From Pseudomonadota bacterium (GTDB lineage Bacteria > Pseudomonadota > Gammaproteobacteria > Burkholderiales > Burkholderiaceae_E): a stretch of DNA of 33,618 bases. Every line of letters begins with the position of its first letter. Position 1 is the stretch's first letter. This document shows positions 1 through 7,007 of this stretch, piece by piece. The position numbers and the translations under genes are program-made. Where the stretch lies: assembly GCA_023388075.1 (NCBI GenBank), contig JAEWGX010000015.1, positions 1-33,618 of the forward strand, written 5' to 3'. The notes beneath the pieces were generated by a model. The model was not told where the DNA came from. It searched no databases and saw nothing but the letters and a program-made list of their open reading frames with translations.

Positions 1-30
1 GTCCCGGCGGCCGCCGGTGCGAACGAGGCA

Positions 31-2103
31 GTGGGCCAGTTCATCGAGTTCCCGGACAGCCCGTTTCGCCTCTACCAGCCGTTCCCGCCCTCCGGCGACC
101 AGCCGGCCGCGATCGAGGGCCTGGTGCAGGGCATCGAGGACGGCCTCTCGTTCCAGACGCTGCTTGGCGTGACCGGCTCGGGCAAGACCTACACGATGGC
201 CAACGTGATCGCGCGGCTCGGACGGCCGGCGCTGGTGCTCGCGCCGAACAAGACGCTGGCCGCGCAGCTCTACGCGGAGATGCGCGAGTTCTTCCCGCAC
301 AACGCGGTGGAGTACTTCGTCTCGTACTACGACTACTACCAGCCGGAGGCCTACGTGCCGCAGCGGGATCTCTTCATCGAGAAGGATTCCTCGATCAACG
401 AGCACATCGAGCAGATGCGGCTGTCGGCCACGAAGTCGCTGCTGGAGCGCCGGGACACGATCATCGTGGCCAGCGTCTCCTGCATCTACGGCATCGGCAA
501 TCCGGACGACTTCTTCGACATGCGGGCCGTGGTGCGCGTCGGCGATCGGCTCTCGCAGCGGGAGATGCTCCAGCGGCTCGTCGCCATGCAGTACAAGCGC
601 AACGATGCGGACTTCGCCCGTGGCACGTTCCGGGTGCGCGGCGACACGATCGACGTGTTCCCGGCGGAGCATGCGGAGCTCGCGGTCCGCATCGAGCTCT
701 TCGACGACGAGATCGAGTCGATCCAGCTCTTCGATCCGCTGACCGGCCGGGTTCGCCAGAAGATCCCGCGCTTCGTCGTGTACGCCTCGTCGCACTACGT
801 CACGCCGCGCGCGACCGTGCTGCGCGCGGTGGAGACGATCAAGGCGGAGCTTTCCGAGCGGCTCAAGTTCTTCTACGACGCGGGCAAGCTGGTGGAGGCA
901 CAGCGGCTGGAGCAGCGCACCCGCTTCGATCTCGAGATGCTGCAGGAGCTCGGCTTCTGCAAGGGCATCGAGAATTATTCGCGCCATCTTTCCGGCGCGC
1001 AGCCGGGCGAGCCGCCGCCGACGCTGGTGGACTACATGCCGCGCGACGGCCTGATGTTCATCGACGAGAGCCACGTCACCATCGGCCAGCTGGGCGGCAT
1101 GTACCGCGGCGACCGGGCGCGCAAGGAAACGCTGGTGGAGTACGGCTTCCGGCTGCCGTCGGCGCTGGACAACCGGCCGCTCAAGTTCGAGGAGTTCGAG
1201 GCCAAGATCCGCCAGTGCATCTTCGTGTCGGCCACGCCGTCGGACTACGAGAAGGCCAACTCCGGCCAGGTGCTGGAGCAGGTGGTGCGGCCGACCGGCC
1301 TGGTGGATCCGGCGATCGAGGTCCGTCCGGCCTCGACGCAGGTGGACGACGTGCTCTCGGAGATCAACGACTGCGTGGCCCGCGGCAACCGGGTCCTGGT
1401 GACCACGCTCACCAAGCGCATGGCCGAGGACCTCACGGACTTCCTCACCGATCACCAGGTGAAGGTGCGTTACCTGCACTCGGACGTGGAGACGGTGGAG
1501 CGGGTGGAGATCATCCGGGACCTGCGACTCGGCGTCTTCGACGTCCTGGTGGGCATCAACCTGCTGCGCGAGGGCCTGGACATTCCGGAGGTGGAGCTGG
1601 TCGCGGTGCTGGATGCGGACAAGGAAGGCTTCCTGCGGTCGGAACGCAGCCTCATCCAGACGATCGGACGGGCGGCCCGGCACATCGACGGCCGCGCCAT
1701 CCTCTATGGCGACCGGGTCACCGGCTCGATGGAAGTCGCCATCCGGGAAACGAACCGGCGCCGCGAGAAGCAGCTCGCCCACAACCAGGCTCATGGCATC
1801 ACGCCGCGAGGCGTGATGAAGCAGGTCCGCGAGATGATCGACGGGGTCTACGACGTCTCCCAGGAAAAGGAAACGTTGAAAGCCGCGCGCCAGGCCGCCA
1901 AGTACGAGGTGCTGGGCGAGAAGTCCGCGTCACGCGAGCTGAAGCGGCTGGAGAAGGTCATGCAGGAGTATGCGCGCAATCTGGAGTTCGAGAAGGCCGC
2001 GCAGGTGCGCGACCAGCTCGCCCAGCTCAAGGAACGGCTGTTCGGCGCGAGCGGTGCGGGCGCCGAGGCGACCGCGATGTCGGGGTCCGAGGCTGCGCGA
2101 TAG
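31..2103 (+). CDS. uvrB: Excinuclease ABC subunit UvrB
   Basis: UvrB is the damage-verifying helicase-like subunit of UvrABC nucleotide excision repair; it is loaded by UvrA and then recruits UvrC. The 690-residue product has Walker A GVTGSGKT (46-53), the DNA-clamping beta-hairpin region YYDYYQPEAYVP (99-110), the Walker B variant DESH (345-348), helicase motif VI QTIGRAAR (543-550) and a C-terminal UVR domain (about 645-680) that contacts UvrC. The length is close to the usual 670-690. The start is uncertain: GTG at 31 is used here, but the frame stays open to the window edge and no well-spaced Shine-Dalgarno is visible, so the true start may lie upstream. It leads into the phosphatase and isc genes on the same strand, an order seen in Burkholderiales. 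Confidence 0.97.
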   Translation: MGQFIEFPDSPFRLYQPFPPSGDQPAAIEGLVQGIEDGLSFQTLLGVTGSGKTYTMANVIARLGRPALVLAPNKTLAAQLYAEMREFFPHNAVEYFVSYYDYYQPEAYVPQRDLFIEKDSSINEHIEQMRLSATKSLLERRDTIIVASVSCIYGIGNPDDFFDMRAVVRVGDRLSQREMLQRLVAMQYKRNDADFARGTFRVRGDTIDVFPAEHAELAVRIELFDDEIESIQLFDPLTGRVRQKIPRFVVYASSHYVTPRATVLRAVETIKAELSERLKFFYDAGKLVEAQRLEQRTRFDLEMLQELGFCKGIENYSRHLSGAQPGEPPPTLVDYMPRDGLMFIDESHVTIGQLGGMYRGDRARKETLVEYGFRLPSALDNRPLKFEEFEAKIRQCIFVSATPSDYEKANSGQVLEQVVRPTGLVDPAIEVRPASTQVDDVLSEINDCVARGNRVLVTTLTKRMAEDLTDFLTDHQVKVRYLHSDVETVERVEIIRDLRLGVFDVLVGINLLREGLDIPEVELVAVLDADKEGFLRSERSLIQTIGRAARHIDGRAILYGDRVTGSMEVAIRETNRRREKQLAHNQAHGITPRGVMKQVREMIDGVYDVSQEKETLKAARQAAKYEVLGEKSASRELKRLEKVMQEYARNLEFEKAAQVRDQLAQLKERLFGASGAGAEATAMSGSEAAR

Positions 2104-2155
2104 TCAGGGGCAAGGGAAACAGGAAACCAGTAGAAAAGAGGACTGATCAGCCAAA

Positions 2156-2680
2156 ATGGGAAAACGAGAACCGATGGCGATGGCAATGCCAACGCGCGTA
2201 CTGTTCGTCTGCATGGGAAACATCTGCCGGTCGCCGATGGCGCACGGCGTCTTCCGCAGCCTTGTCCGCCAGGCGGGGTTGGGTGACGTGGTGACCATCG
2301 ATTCCGCCGGTACGCACGGCTTTCACGAGGGCGAGCCGCCAGATCGCCGGGCGCAGGCCGCGGCGGGCCGGCGCGGCTATGACCTCGCCGACCTCAGGGC
2401 GCGCAAGGTGGTGGACCAGGATTTCGAGGACAACGACATGATCCTCGCGATGGACTGGGAGAACCTCAGCATGCTCCAGCACCAGGCGCACAAGCGTCAT
2501 CACCACAAGATCCAGCTGCTGATGCGCTTCGCCGGCGATCACGAGTCGGCCACCATCCCGGATCCGTACCAGGCGACGTCGCCCCAGGCCTTCGACCAGG
2601 TGATGGACTACCTGGAAGACGCCTGCGCGGGCCTCCTGGAGGTCGCGCGTCGCCGGGCCACGCAGGTCGCGGCTGCCTGA
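2156..2680 (+). CDS. Low-molecular-weight protein-tyrosine phosphatase
   Basis: Cytoplasmic LMW-PTP family phosphatase that removes phosphate from phosphotyrosine or related phosphoesters. The P-loop C-x5-R-S is intact: VCMGNICRSP with nucleophile Cys19 and Arg25. The general-acid loop DPY is present with Asp136. The length (174 residues from the first ATG) is slightly above the usual 150-165. Four in-frame ATGs (2156, 2174, 2180, 2186) precede the conserved VLFVC strand, so the N-terminus is uncertain. The purine-rich AGAGGA at 2137-2142 is a little far from the first ATG. It sits 52 bases after uvrB and upstream of iscR, a common arrangement in betaproteobacteria; no functional link with Fe-S assembly is shown. 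The physiological substrate cannot be told from sequence. Confidence 0.93.
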   Translation: MGKREPMAMAMPTRVLFVCMGNICRSPMAHGVFRSLVRQAGLGDVVTIDSAGTHGFHEGEPPDRRAQAAAGRRGYDLADLRARKVVDQDFEDNDMILAMDWENLSMLQHQAHKRHHHKIQLLMRFAGDHESATIPDPYQATSPQAFDQVMDYLEDACAGLLEVARRRATQVAAA

Positions 2681-2688
2681 GGTTTGCC

Positions 2689-2700
2689 GCCGGGCCCGGC
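2689..2700. terminator. GC palindrome after the phosphatase gene, possible weak terminator
   Basis: A perfect 12-base palindrome GCCGGGCCCGGC lies just after the phosphatase stop codon and before the iscR control region. No T-tract follows, so termination is only a possibility; it may simply mark the boundary between transcription units. Confidence 0.3.
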
Positions 2701-2726
2701 CATGCATGTCCTTGCGGGCACGAGGG

Positions 2727-2750
2727 TTGCTCGACCACTATCCGGGAATA
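2727..2750 (+). promoter_or_regulatory. Possible third (weak) IscR type 1-like site
   Basis: The stretch keeps CTCGACC on the left and CCGGGAAT on the right, resembling the two halves of the type 1 IscR consensus (YYGACT and AGTCRRSTAT), but the spacing between halves differs by about one base and several positions mismatch. It is listed only because a stronger site lies about 25 bases downstream. Confidence 0.25.
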
Positions 2751-2775
2751 GGTATTCTCGATCGGATGGATAGGG

Positions 2776-2800
2776 ATTGTTGAGTAGTGTAGTCGGGTAA
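2776..2800 (+). promoter_or_regulatory. IscR type 1 binding site upstream of iscR
   Basis: The 25-base stretch matches the type 1 IscR consensus (ATASYYGACTRWWWYAGTCRRSTAT, known from E. coli) at about 20 of 25 positions, with the strong halves GTTGAGT and TAGTCGGGTA. It lies upstream of the probable -10 box TATAAT (2806-2811), where bound [2Fe-2S]-IscR would cover the -35 region and repress. This is the classical negative feedback loop on isc operons; the match is seen directly, the regulation is inferred. Confidence 0.75.
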
Positions 2801-2805
2801 TGGCT

Positions 2806-2811
2806 TATAAT
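2806..2811 (+). promoter_or_regulatory. -10 box of the isc operon promoter
   Basis: Perfect TATAAT in an AT-rich island that stands out from the GC-rich surroundings, 37 bases before the iscR start codon. No good -35 lies at 17 bases; the nearest candidate is TTGAGT at 2780-2785 with a long 20-base spacer, inside the IscR site. Confidence 0.6.
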
Positions 2812-2830
2812 TGAGTCAACTACTGGTAAT
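2807..2830 (+). promoter_or_regulatory. Second IscR type 1-like site over the -10/start region
   Basis: The stretch begins ATAATTGAGT and ends ACTGGTAAT, resembling the type 1 consensus with a one-base deletion in the right half. It overlaps the -10 box and presumed transcription start and lies 31 bases downstream of the first site. E. coli iscR also has tandem type 1 sites. The match is moderate. Confidence 0.4.
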
Positions 2831-2848
2831 CGTTCAGTGAGGCAAACC

Positions 2849-3376
2849 ATGCGTCTGACAACCAAGGGTCGCTTCGCGGTCACGGCGATGATCGACCTGG
2901 CATTGCGCCAGCACAACGGACCGGTGACGCTTGCGGGCATCAGCCAGCGGCAGAAGATCTCGCTGTCCTACCTCGAGCAACTGTTCGGCAAGCTGCGCCG
3001 CCATGACCTGGTGGAAAGCACCCGCGGGCCCGGCGGCGGCTATTCGCTTGCCCGTCCGCCGCGGGACATCAGCGTCTCGAACATCATTTTCGCGGTGGAC
3101 GAGCCGCTGGATGCCACCCAGTGCGCCGGCAAGCAGGATTGCACCGAGGATGGTCCCTGCATGACCCACGAGCTGTGGGCGACGCTCAACAAGCGGATGA
3201 TCGACTATCTGGATTCGGTCTCGCTGCAGGACCTGGTGGACCAGCAGCGCGCGCGCGACCAGAAGGCGCCTGCCAAGCAGATCTCGGTGCTTCGTGAGCA
3301 CCGCGCGGCCCTGGAGCTGCCCACTTCCACGCTGCAGCCGATCGACGCCGACGGCACCCGCGTCAACAACACCTGA
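2849..3376 (+). CDS. iscR: Fe-S cluster-sensing transcriptional regulator IscR
   Basis: Rrf2-family winged-helix regulator that binds a [2Fe-2S] cluster and represses its own isc operon when clusters are plentiful. The 175-residue protein starts MRLTTKGRFAVTAM like other IscR proteins. Its cluster ligands Cys92, Cys98, Cys104 and His107 fall at the same numbers as in E. coli IscR. The helix-turn-helix covers about 28-65, followed by the wing with GPGGGYSLARP. ATG 2849 is chosen because TGAGG at 2838-2842 gives a Shine-Dalgarno at 6 bases; a GTG at 2837 would overlap that site. Type 1 IscR sites sit directly upstream, consistent with autoregulation. It is the first gene of iscRSUA. Confidence 0.97.
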   Translation: MRLTTKGRFAVTAMIDLALRQHNGPVTLAGISQRQKISLSYLEQLFGKLRRHDLVESTRGPGGGYSLARPPRDISVSNIIFAVDEPLDATQCAGKQDCTEDGPCMTHELWATLNKRMIDYLDSVSLQDLVDQQRARDQKAPAKQISVLREHRAALELPTSTLQPIDADGTRVNNT

Positions 3377-3456
3377 CCGCGCCCCCGGCGGGCCGCCCGC
3401 GTGACGGCCCGTCCGGTGCCGTCCGCGGTGGCGACCTAACGTACTTCGGGGAGCGC

Positions 3457-4665
3457 ATGTCCAAGCCGATCTACCTCGACTACTCCGCGACCACTCCGGT
3501 GGACCCGCGAGTGGCGGACCGGATGGTGCCGTACCTGTACGAGCGGTTCGGCAATCCGGCATCGACCAGCCACGCCTACGGCTGGGAGGCCGAGAAGGCG
3601 GTGGAAGAGGCCCGCGCCCGAGTCGCCGAGCTGGTCAACTGCGACCCCCGTGAGCTCGTCTGGACCTCCGGAGCCACCGAGGCGATCAACCTGGCGATCA
3701 AGGGCGCGGCGCGCTTTCACAGGGAACGGGGCCGCCACCTGGTCACGGTGAAGACGGAGCACAAGGCCACGCTCGATACCATGCGGGAGCTCGAGCGCGA
3801 GGGCTTCGAGGTCACCTACCTCGACGTCGGGCCGGACGGGCTCTTGGACCTGGAAGCCTTCGCCGCGGCCCTGCGCCCGGACACCGGTCTGGCCTCGGTC
3901 ATGCTGGTGAACAACGAAATCGGCGTGATCCAGGACGTGGCAGCCCTCGGCGCGATGCTGCGAGAGCGCAAGATCGTTTTCCACGTGGATGCGGCGCAGG
4001 CAACGGGCAAGGTGGCGATCGACCTGCAGACCCTGCCGGTGGACCTGATGAGCTTCTCGGCCCACAAGACCTATGGTCCCAAGGGTATCGGCGCGCTCTT
4101 CGTGCGCCGCAAGCCCCGGGTGCGGATCGAGGCGCAGATGCACGGGGGCGGCCACGAGCGCGGGTTGCGATCCGGCACGTTGCCCACCCACCAGATCGTC
4201 GGCATGGGGGAGGCATTCCGGCTTGCCCGGCTGGAGATGGCCGAGGAGAACGAGCGCATCCGACGCCTGCGCGACCGGCTCTGGCAGGGGCTCTCGCAGA
4301 TCGAGGGCGTGTACGCGAACGGCGACCTGGAACAGCGGGTGGCGCACAACCTCAACGCGAGCTTCGACTACGTCGAGGGGGAGGCGCTGTTGATGGCGCT
4401 CACGGAGATCGCGGTGTCGTCGGGTTCGGCCTGCACGTCGGCAAGCCTCGAGCCATCGTACGTCCTGCGCGCGATCGGGCGCAGCGACGAGCTGGCGCAC
4501 AGCTCCATCCGGTTCACCGTGGGCCGCTTCACGACGCAGGAGGACATCGACTTCACCATCGATCTGGTCAAGCGCCAGGTTGCCCGGCTGCGCGAGATGT
4601 CGCCGCTCTGGGAGATGGTGCAGGAAGGCATCGACCTCGAGTCGGTCCAGTGGGCCCCGCGATGA
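3457..4665 (+). CDS. iscS: Cysteine desulfurase IscS
   Basis: PLP-dependent, class V aminotransferase-fold enzyme that takes sulfur from L-cysteine and passes it as persulfide to the scaffold IscU and other acceptors. The 402-residue sequence has the PLP lysine in SFSAHKTYGPKG (Lys204) and the mobile-loop active-site cysteine in SSGSACTSAS (Cys326), both close to E. coli numbering (206 and 328). The C-terminus ends in the usual LWEMVQEGIDL region that docks with partners. GGGGAG lies just upstream of ATG 3457. It is separated from iscR by 80 bases and followed closely by iscU. Nothing in IscS is unusual, in contrast to the IscU next to it. Confidence 0.98.
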   Translation: MSKPIYLDYSATTPVDPRVADRMVPYLYERFGNPASTSHAYGWEAEKAVEEARARVAELVNCDPRELVWTSGATEAINLAIKGAARFHRERGRHLVTVKTEHKATLDTMRELEREGFEVTYLDVGPDGLLDLEAFAAALRPDTGLASVMLVNNEIGVIQDVAALGAMLRERKIVFHVDAAQATGKVAIDLQTLPVDLMSFSAHKTYGPKGIGALFVRRKPRVRIEAQMHGGGHERGLRSGTLPTHQIVGMGEAFRLARLEMAEENERIRRLRDRLWQGLSQIEGVYANGDLEQRVAHNLNASFDYVEGEALLMALTEIAVSSGSACTSASLEPSYVLRAIGRSDELAHSSIRFTVGRFTTQEDIDFTIDLVKRQVARLREMSPLWEMVQEGIDLESVQWAPR

Positions 4666-4683
4666 AGGGCCACGGGTTCTGAA

Positions 4684-5106
4684 ATGAGCTACAGCCAGAA
4701 GGTCCTGGACCATTACGAGAATCCCCGCAACGTGGGGTCGCTCGACAGGCGCGACCCCGCGGTCGGCACCGGATTCGTGGGCTCGCCGGCGCAGGGCAAC
4801 GTGATGAAGCTGCAGATTCGCGTCGACGACGACGGCGTCATCCGGGACGCCCGCTTCAGAACCTATGGTTGCGGCTCGGCGATCGCCGCGACCTCGCTCG
4901 TCACCGAGTGGGTCAAGGGCAAGTCGCTGGAGGATGCGCTTGCCATCCGCAACACGCACATCGCCGAGGAGTTGGCGCTGCCGCCGGTCAAGATCCACTG
5001 CTCCATCCTCGCGGAGGATGTGATCAGGGCGGCGGTGGCGGACTACCGGCGCAAGCATGACGCCGCGGGAGCGCCCGCGGCACGAACCCAAGGGGAGGTG
5101 GCCTAG
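4684..5106 (+). CDS. iscU: IscU-family Fe-S scaffold lacking Cys37 and Asp39
   Basis: IscU is the scaffold on which [2Fe-2S] clusters are built from IscS sulfur before transfer to apoproteins. This 140-residue protein aligns with E. coli IscU almost without gaps. It keeps Cys63 (TYGCGSAIA), His105 and Cys106 (KIHCSIL) and the HscA-recognition motif LPPVK (99-103). However, the universally expected APACGDVMK reads SPAQGNVMK: the cluster ligand Cys37 is Gln (CAG, 4792-4794) and Asp39 is Asn (AAC, 4798-4800). The rest is not decayed, and it lies in frame between intact iscS and iscA. Loss of Cys37 should prevent normal cluster ligation. It may be a variant scaffold, a sulfur/iron carrier, or compensated by another IscU elsewhere. 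It has a short Ala-rich C-terminal extension. Confidence 0.95.
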   Translation: MSYSQKVLDHYENPRNVGSLDRRDPAVGTGFVGSPAQGNVMKLQIRVDDDGVIRDARFRTYGCGSAIAATSLVTEWVKGKSLEDALAIRNTHIAEELALPPVKIHCSILAEDVIRAAVADYRRKHDAAGAPAARTQGEVA

Positions 5107-5108
5107 CC

Positions 5109-5432
5109 ATGGCTGTTTCATTGACGCCCGCCGCGGCGGCTCATATCGGACGCAATCTGGCCGAGCGCGGCAAGGGATTCGGTCTTCGGCTGGGGGTGAA
5201 GACCACCGGCTGCTCCGGACTGGCCTACCAGTTGGACTTCGCGGACGAAAGCAAGCCGGACGACGTGGTCTTCGAGAGCCACGGCGTGAAGGTCGTGGTG
5301 GATCCGAAGAGCCTGGCCTTCATCGACGGCACGGAGGTCGACTTCGCCCGCGAGGGGCTCAACGAAGGCTTCAAGTTCCGCAACCCCAACGTCCAGAGCG
5401 AGTGCGGCTGCGGGGAGTCGTTCCAGGTCTAG
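5109..5432 (+). CDS. iscA: Fe-S assembly A-type carrier IscA
   Basis: A-type carrier (HesB/IscA family) that accepts or delivers Fe-S clusters or iron during maturation. The 107-residue product has the three invariant cysteines at the E. coli positions: Cys35 (TTGCSGLAY) and Cys99/Cys101 (ECGCGESF). AGGGGAGG precedes the ATG, and the gene begins two bases after the iscU stop codon, so the two are probably translated from one message. It is the last gene of this isc operon: where most proteobacteria continue with hscB, hscA and fdx, the next gene here is lysS on the opposite strand. Confidence 0.97.
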   Translation: MAVSLTPAAAAHIGRNLAERGKGFGLRLGVKTTGCSGLAYQLDFADESKPDDVVFESHGVKVVVDPKSLAFIDGTEVDFAREGLNEGFKFRNPNVQSECGCGESFQV

Positions 5433-5436
5433 TCGG

Positions 5437-5453
5437 AGCGGCCGAAGGCCGCT
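5437..5453. terminator. Hairpin between convergent iscA and lysS
   Basis: A perfect stem AGCGGCC / GGCCGCT with loop GAA lies five bases after the iscA stop and 17 bases before the lysS stop. There is no clear T-tract, but the position suggests a bidirectional terminator ending both operons. Confidence 0.55.
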
Positions 5454-5469
5454 TCGGGCGCCGTCCTGT

Positions 5470-6996
5470 CTATTCGCGTTTCAACGCCGGGAACAGGATC
5501 ACGTCCCGGATGCTCGGCATGTCGGTGAGCAGCATCATCAGCCGGTCGATGCCGATGCCGCAGCCGCCGGCGGGCGGCATGCCGTACTCCAGGGCGCGGA
5601 TGTAGTCGGCGTCGTAGTACATCGCCTCGTGGTCGCCGGCTTCCTTGGCCTCTGCCTGCCGGCGAAAGCGGGCCGCCTGGTCCTCGGGGTCGTTCAGCTC
5701 CGAGAAGCCGTTGGCCATTTCGCGGCCGGTGATGAAGAGCTCGAAACGCTCCGTGACGTCCGACCGCTTGTCCGACGCCCGGGCGAGCGGTGAGACCTCC
5801 ACCGGGTAGTCGATGATGAAGGTCGGGTCCCAGAGATGCGGCTCGGCCACTTCCTCGAAGAGCGCAAGCTGCAGGGCGCCCAGTCCGGCCGCGGGACGCA
5901 GCTCCGGCGCCCCGAGGCGCTTCAGCTCCGCCCGGAGGAACGCCGCGTCGCCCAGCGACGCCTCGGCATAGTCGGGCTGCTGCCGCTGCACTGCCTCCAC
6001 CATGGTCAGCCGGCGAAACGGCCTGGACAGGTCCACGTCACGGCCCTGGTACTCCAGCTGCAGCCGTCCGAGCGCGGCCTGGGCGGAGTCCCGGATCACG
6101 GCCTCGGTGAAGTCCATCAGCCAGCGGTAGTCGGTGTAGGCCGCGTAGAACTCCATCATGGTGAACTCGGGGTTGTGCCGCGTGCTCAGTCCCTCGTTGC
6201 GGAAGTTGCGGTTGATCTCGAAGACGCGCTCGCAGCCGCCCACCAGCAGCCGCTTGAGGTAGAGCTCCGGCGCGATCCGCAGGAACATCTCCTGGTCGAG
6301 TGCGTTGTGGTGGGTGACGAAGGGACGGGCCGCCGCGCCGCCGGGAATCGGCTGCAGCATCGGCGTCTCGACCTCGAGGAAGCCGTGCGCGGTCATGAAG
6401 CTGCGGATCGCGCTGATCGCCTTGCTGCGGGTCACGAAGACGGCGCGGCTCTCCTCGTTGGTCATCAGGTCCACGTAGCGCTGGCGATAGCGCTGCTCCA
6501 CGTCCGCAAGGCCGTGGAACTTGTCGGGCATCGGGCGCAGCGACTTGGCGAGCAGGCGCACCGCCGTGCAGCGCACCGAGAGCTCGCCCTTCATGGTCCG
6601 GAAGAGCGTGCCTTCGGCGCCGATGATGTCGCCGAGATCCCAGTGCTTGAAGGCCTCGTGGGTCTCGGCGCCGATGCCTTCGTCGTTGAGCCAGAGCTGG
6701 ATGCGCCCGGTGGCGTCCTGGAGCGTCGCGAAGCTCGCCTTGCCCTGGACGCGCTTCAGGACCATCCGGCCGGCCACGGAGACCGGGATCGCGCTCGCCT
6801 GCAGCTCCTCGCGCGAGCGCGACTCGTGGTCTGCGAGCAATCGCGCCGCGCGGTGTTGCGGGACGAAGTCGTTGGGGTAGGCGGTCCCGCCTTCGCGCAG
6901 GCGGGCAAGCTTGGCGCGGCGCTCCGCGATGATCTGGTTCTCGTCGACGGGCGGCGCATCGTCGCCGGCATGGTCGGGCTTCTGGGCGGCAGTCAT
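5470..6996 (-). CDS. lysS: Lysyl-tRNA synthetase, class II
   Basis: Charges tRNA-Lys with lysine in the cytoplasm. The 508-residue protein has the N-terminal OB-fold anticodon-binding domain (about 65-160) and the class II catalytic core: motif 1 (FLEVETPMLQPIPGGAAARP), motif 2 (FEINRNFRNEGLSTRHNPEF) and motif 3 (GIGIDRLMMLLTD). The ATG at 6996 is chosen because AGAGGTT lies seven bases upstream and the sequence then begins like other LysS proteins; the frame is open further upstream only because it overlaps prfB out of frame. The start is 11 bases after the prfB stop, so prfB and lysS form an operon as in E. coli. It converges on iscA. Confidence 0.97.
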   Translation of the reverse strand: MTAAQKPDHAGDDAPPVDENQIIAERRAKLARLREGGTAYPNDFVPQHRAARLLADHESRSREELQASAIPVSVAGRMVLKRVQGKASFATLQDATGRIQLWLNDEGIGAETHEAFKHWDLGDIIGAEGTLFRTMKGELSVRCTAVRLLAKSLRPMPDKFHGLADVEQRYRQRYVDLMTNEESRAVFVTRSKAISAIRSFMTAHGFLEVETPMLQPIPGGAAARPFVTHHNALDQEMFLRIAPELYLKRLLVGGCERVFEINRNFRNEGLSTRHNPEFTMMEFYAAYTDYRWLMDFTEAVIRDSAQAALGRLQLEYQGRDVDLSRPFRRLTMVEAVQRQQPDYAEASLGDAAFLRAELKRLGAPELRPAAGLGALQLALFEEVAEPHLWDPTFIIDYPVEVSPLARASDKRSDVTERFELFITGREMANGFSELNDPEDQAARFRRQAEAKEAGDHEAMYYDADYIRALEYGMPPAGGCGIGIDRLMMLLTDMPSIRDVILFPALKRE

Positions 6997-7007
6997 TGGG
7001 GCAACCT

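Noticed and set aside
1215..2294. Long open frame overlapping uvrB on the same strand
   Set aside because: It is a GC-rich shadow in the +2/+3 frame, with Gly/Arg/Pro-rich composition and no recognisable domain, while the uvrB frame is fully conserved.
3436..5121. 561-codon minus-strand open frame opposite iscS and iscU
   Set aside because: Antisense shadow typical of high-GC DNA; His/Arg/Val-rich composition with no domain, and the plus-strand genes are certain.
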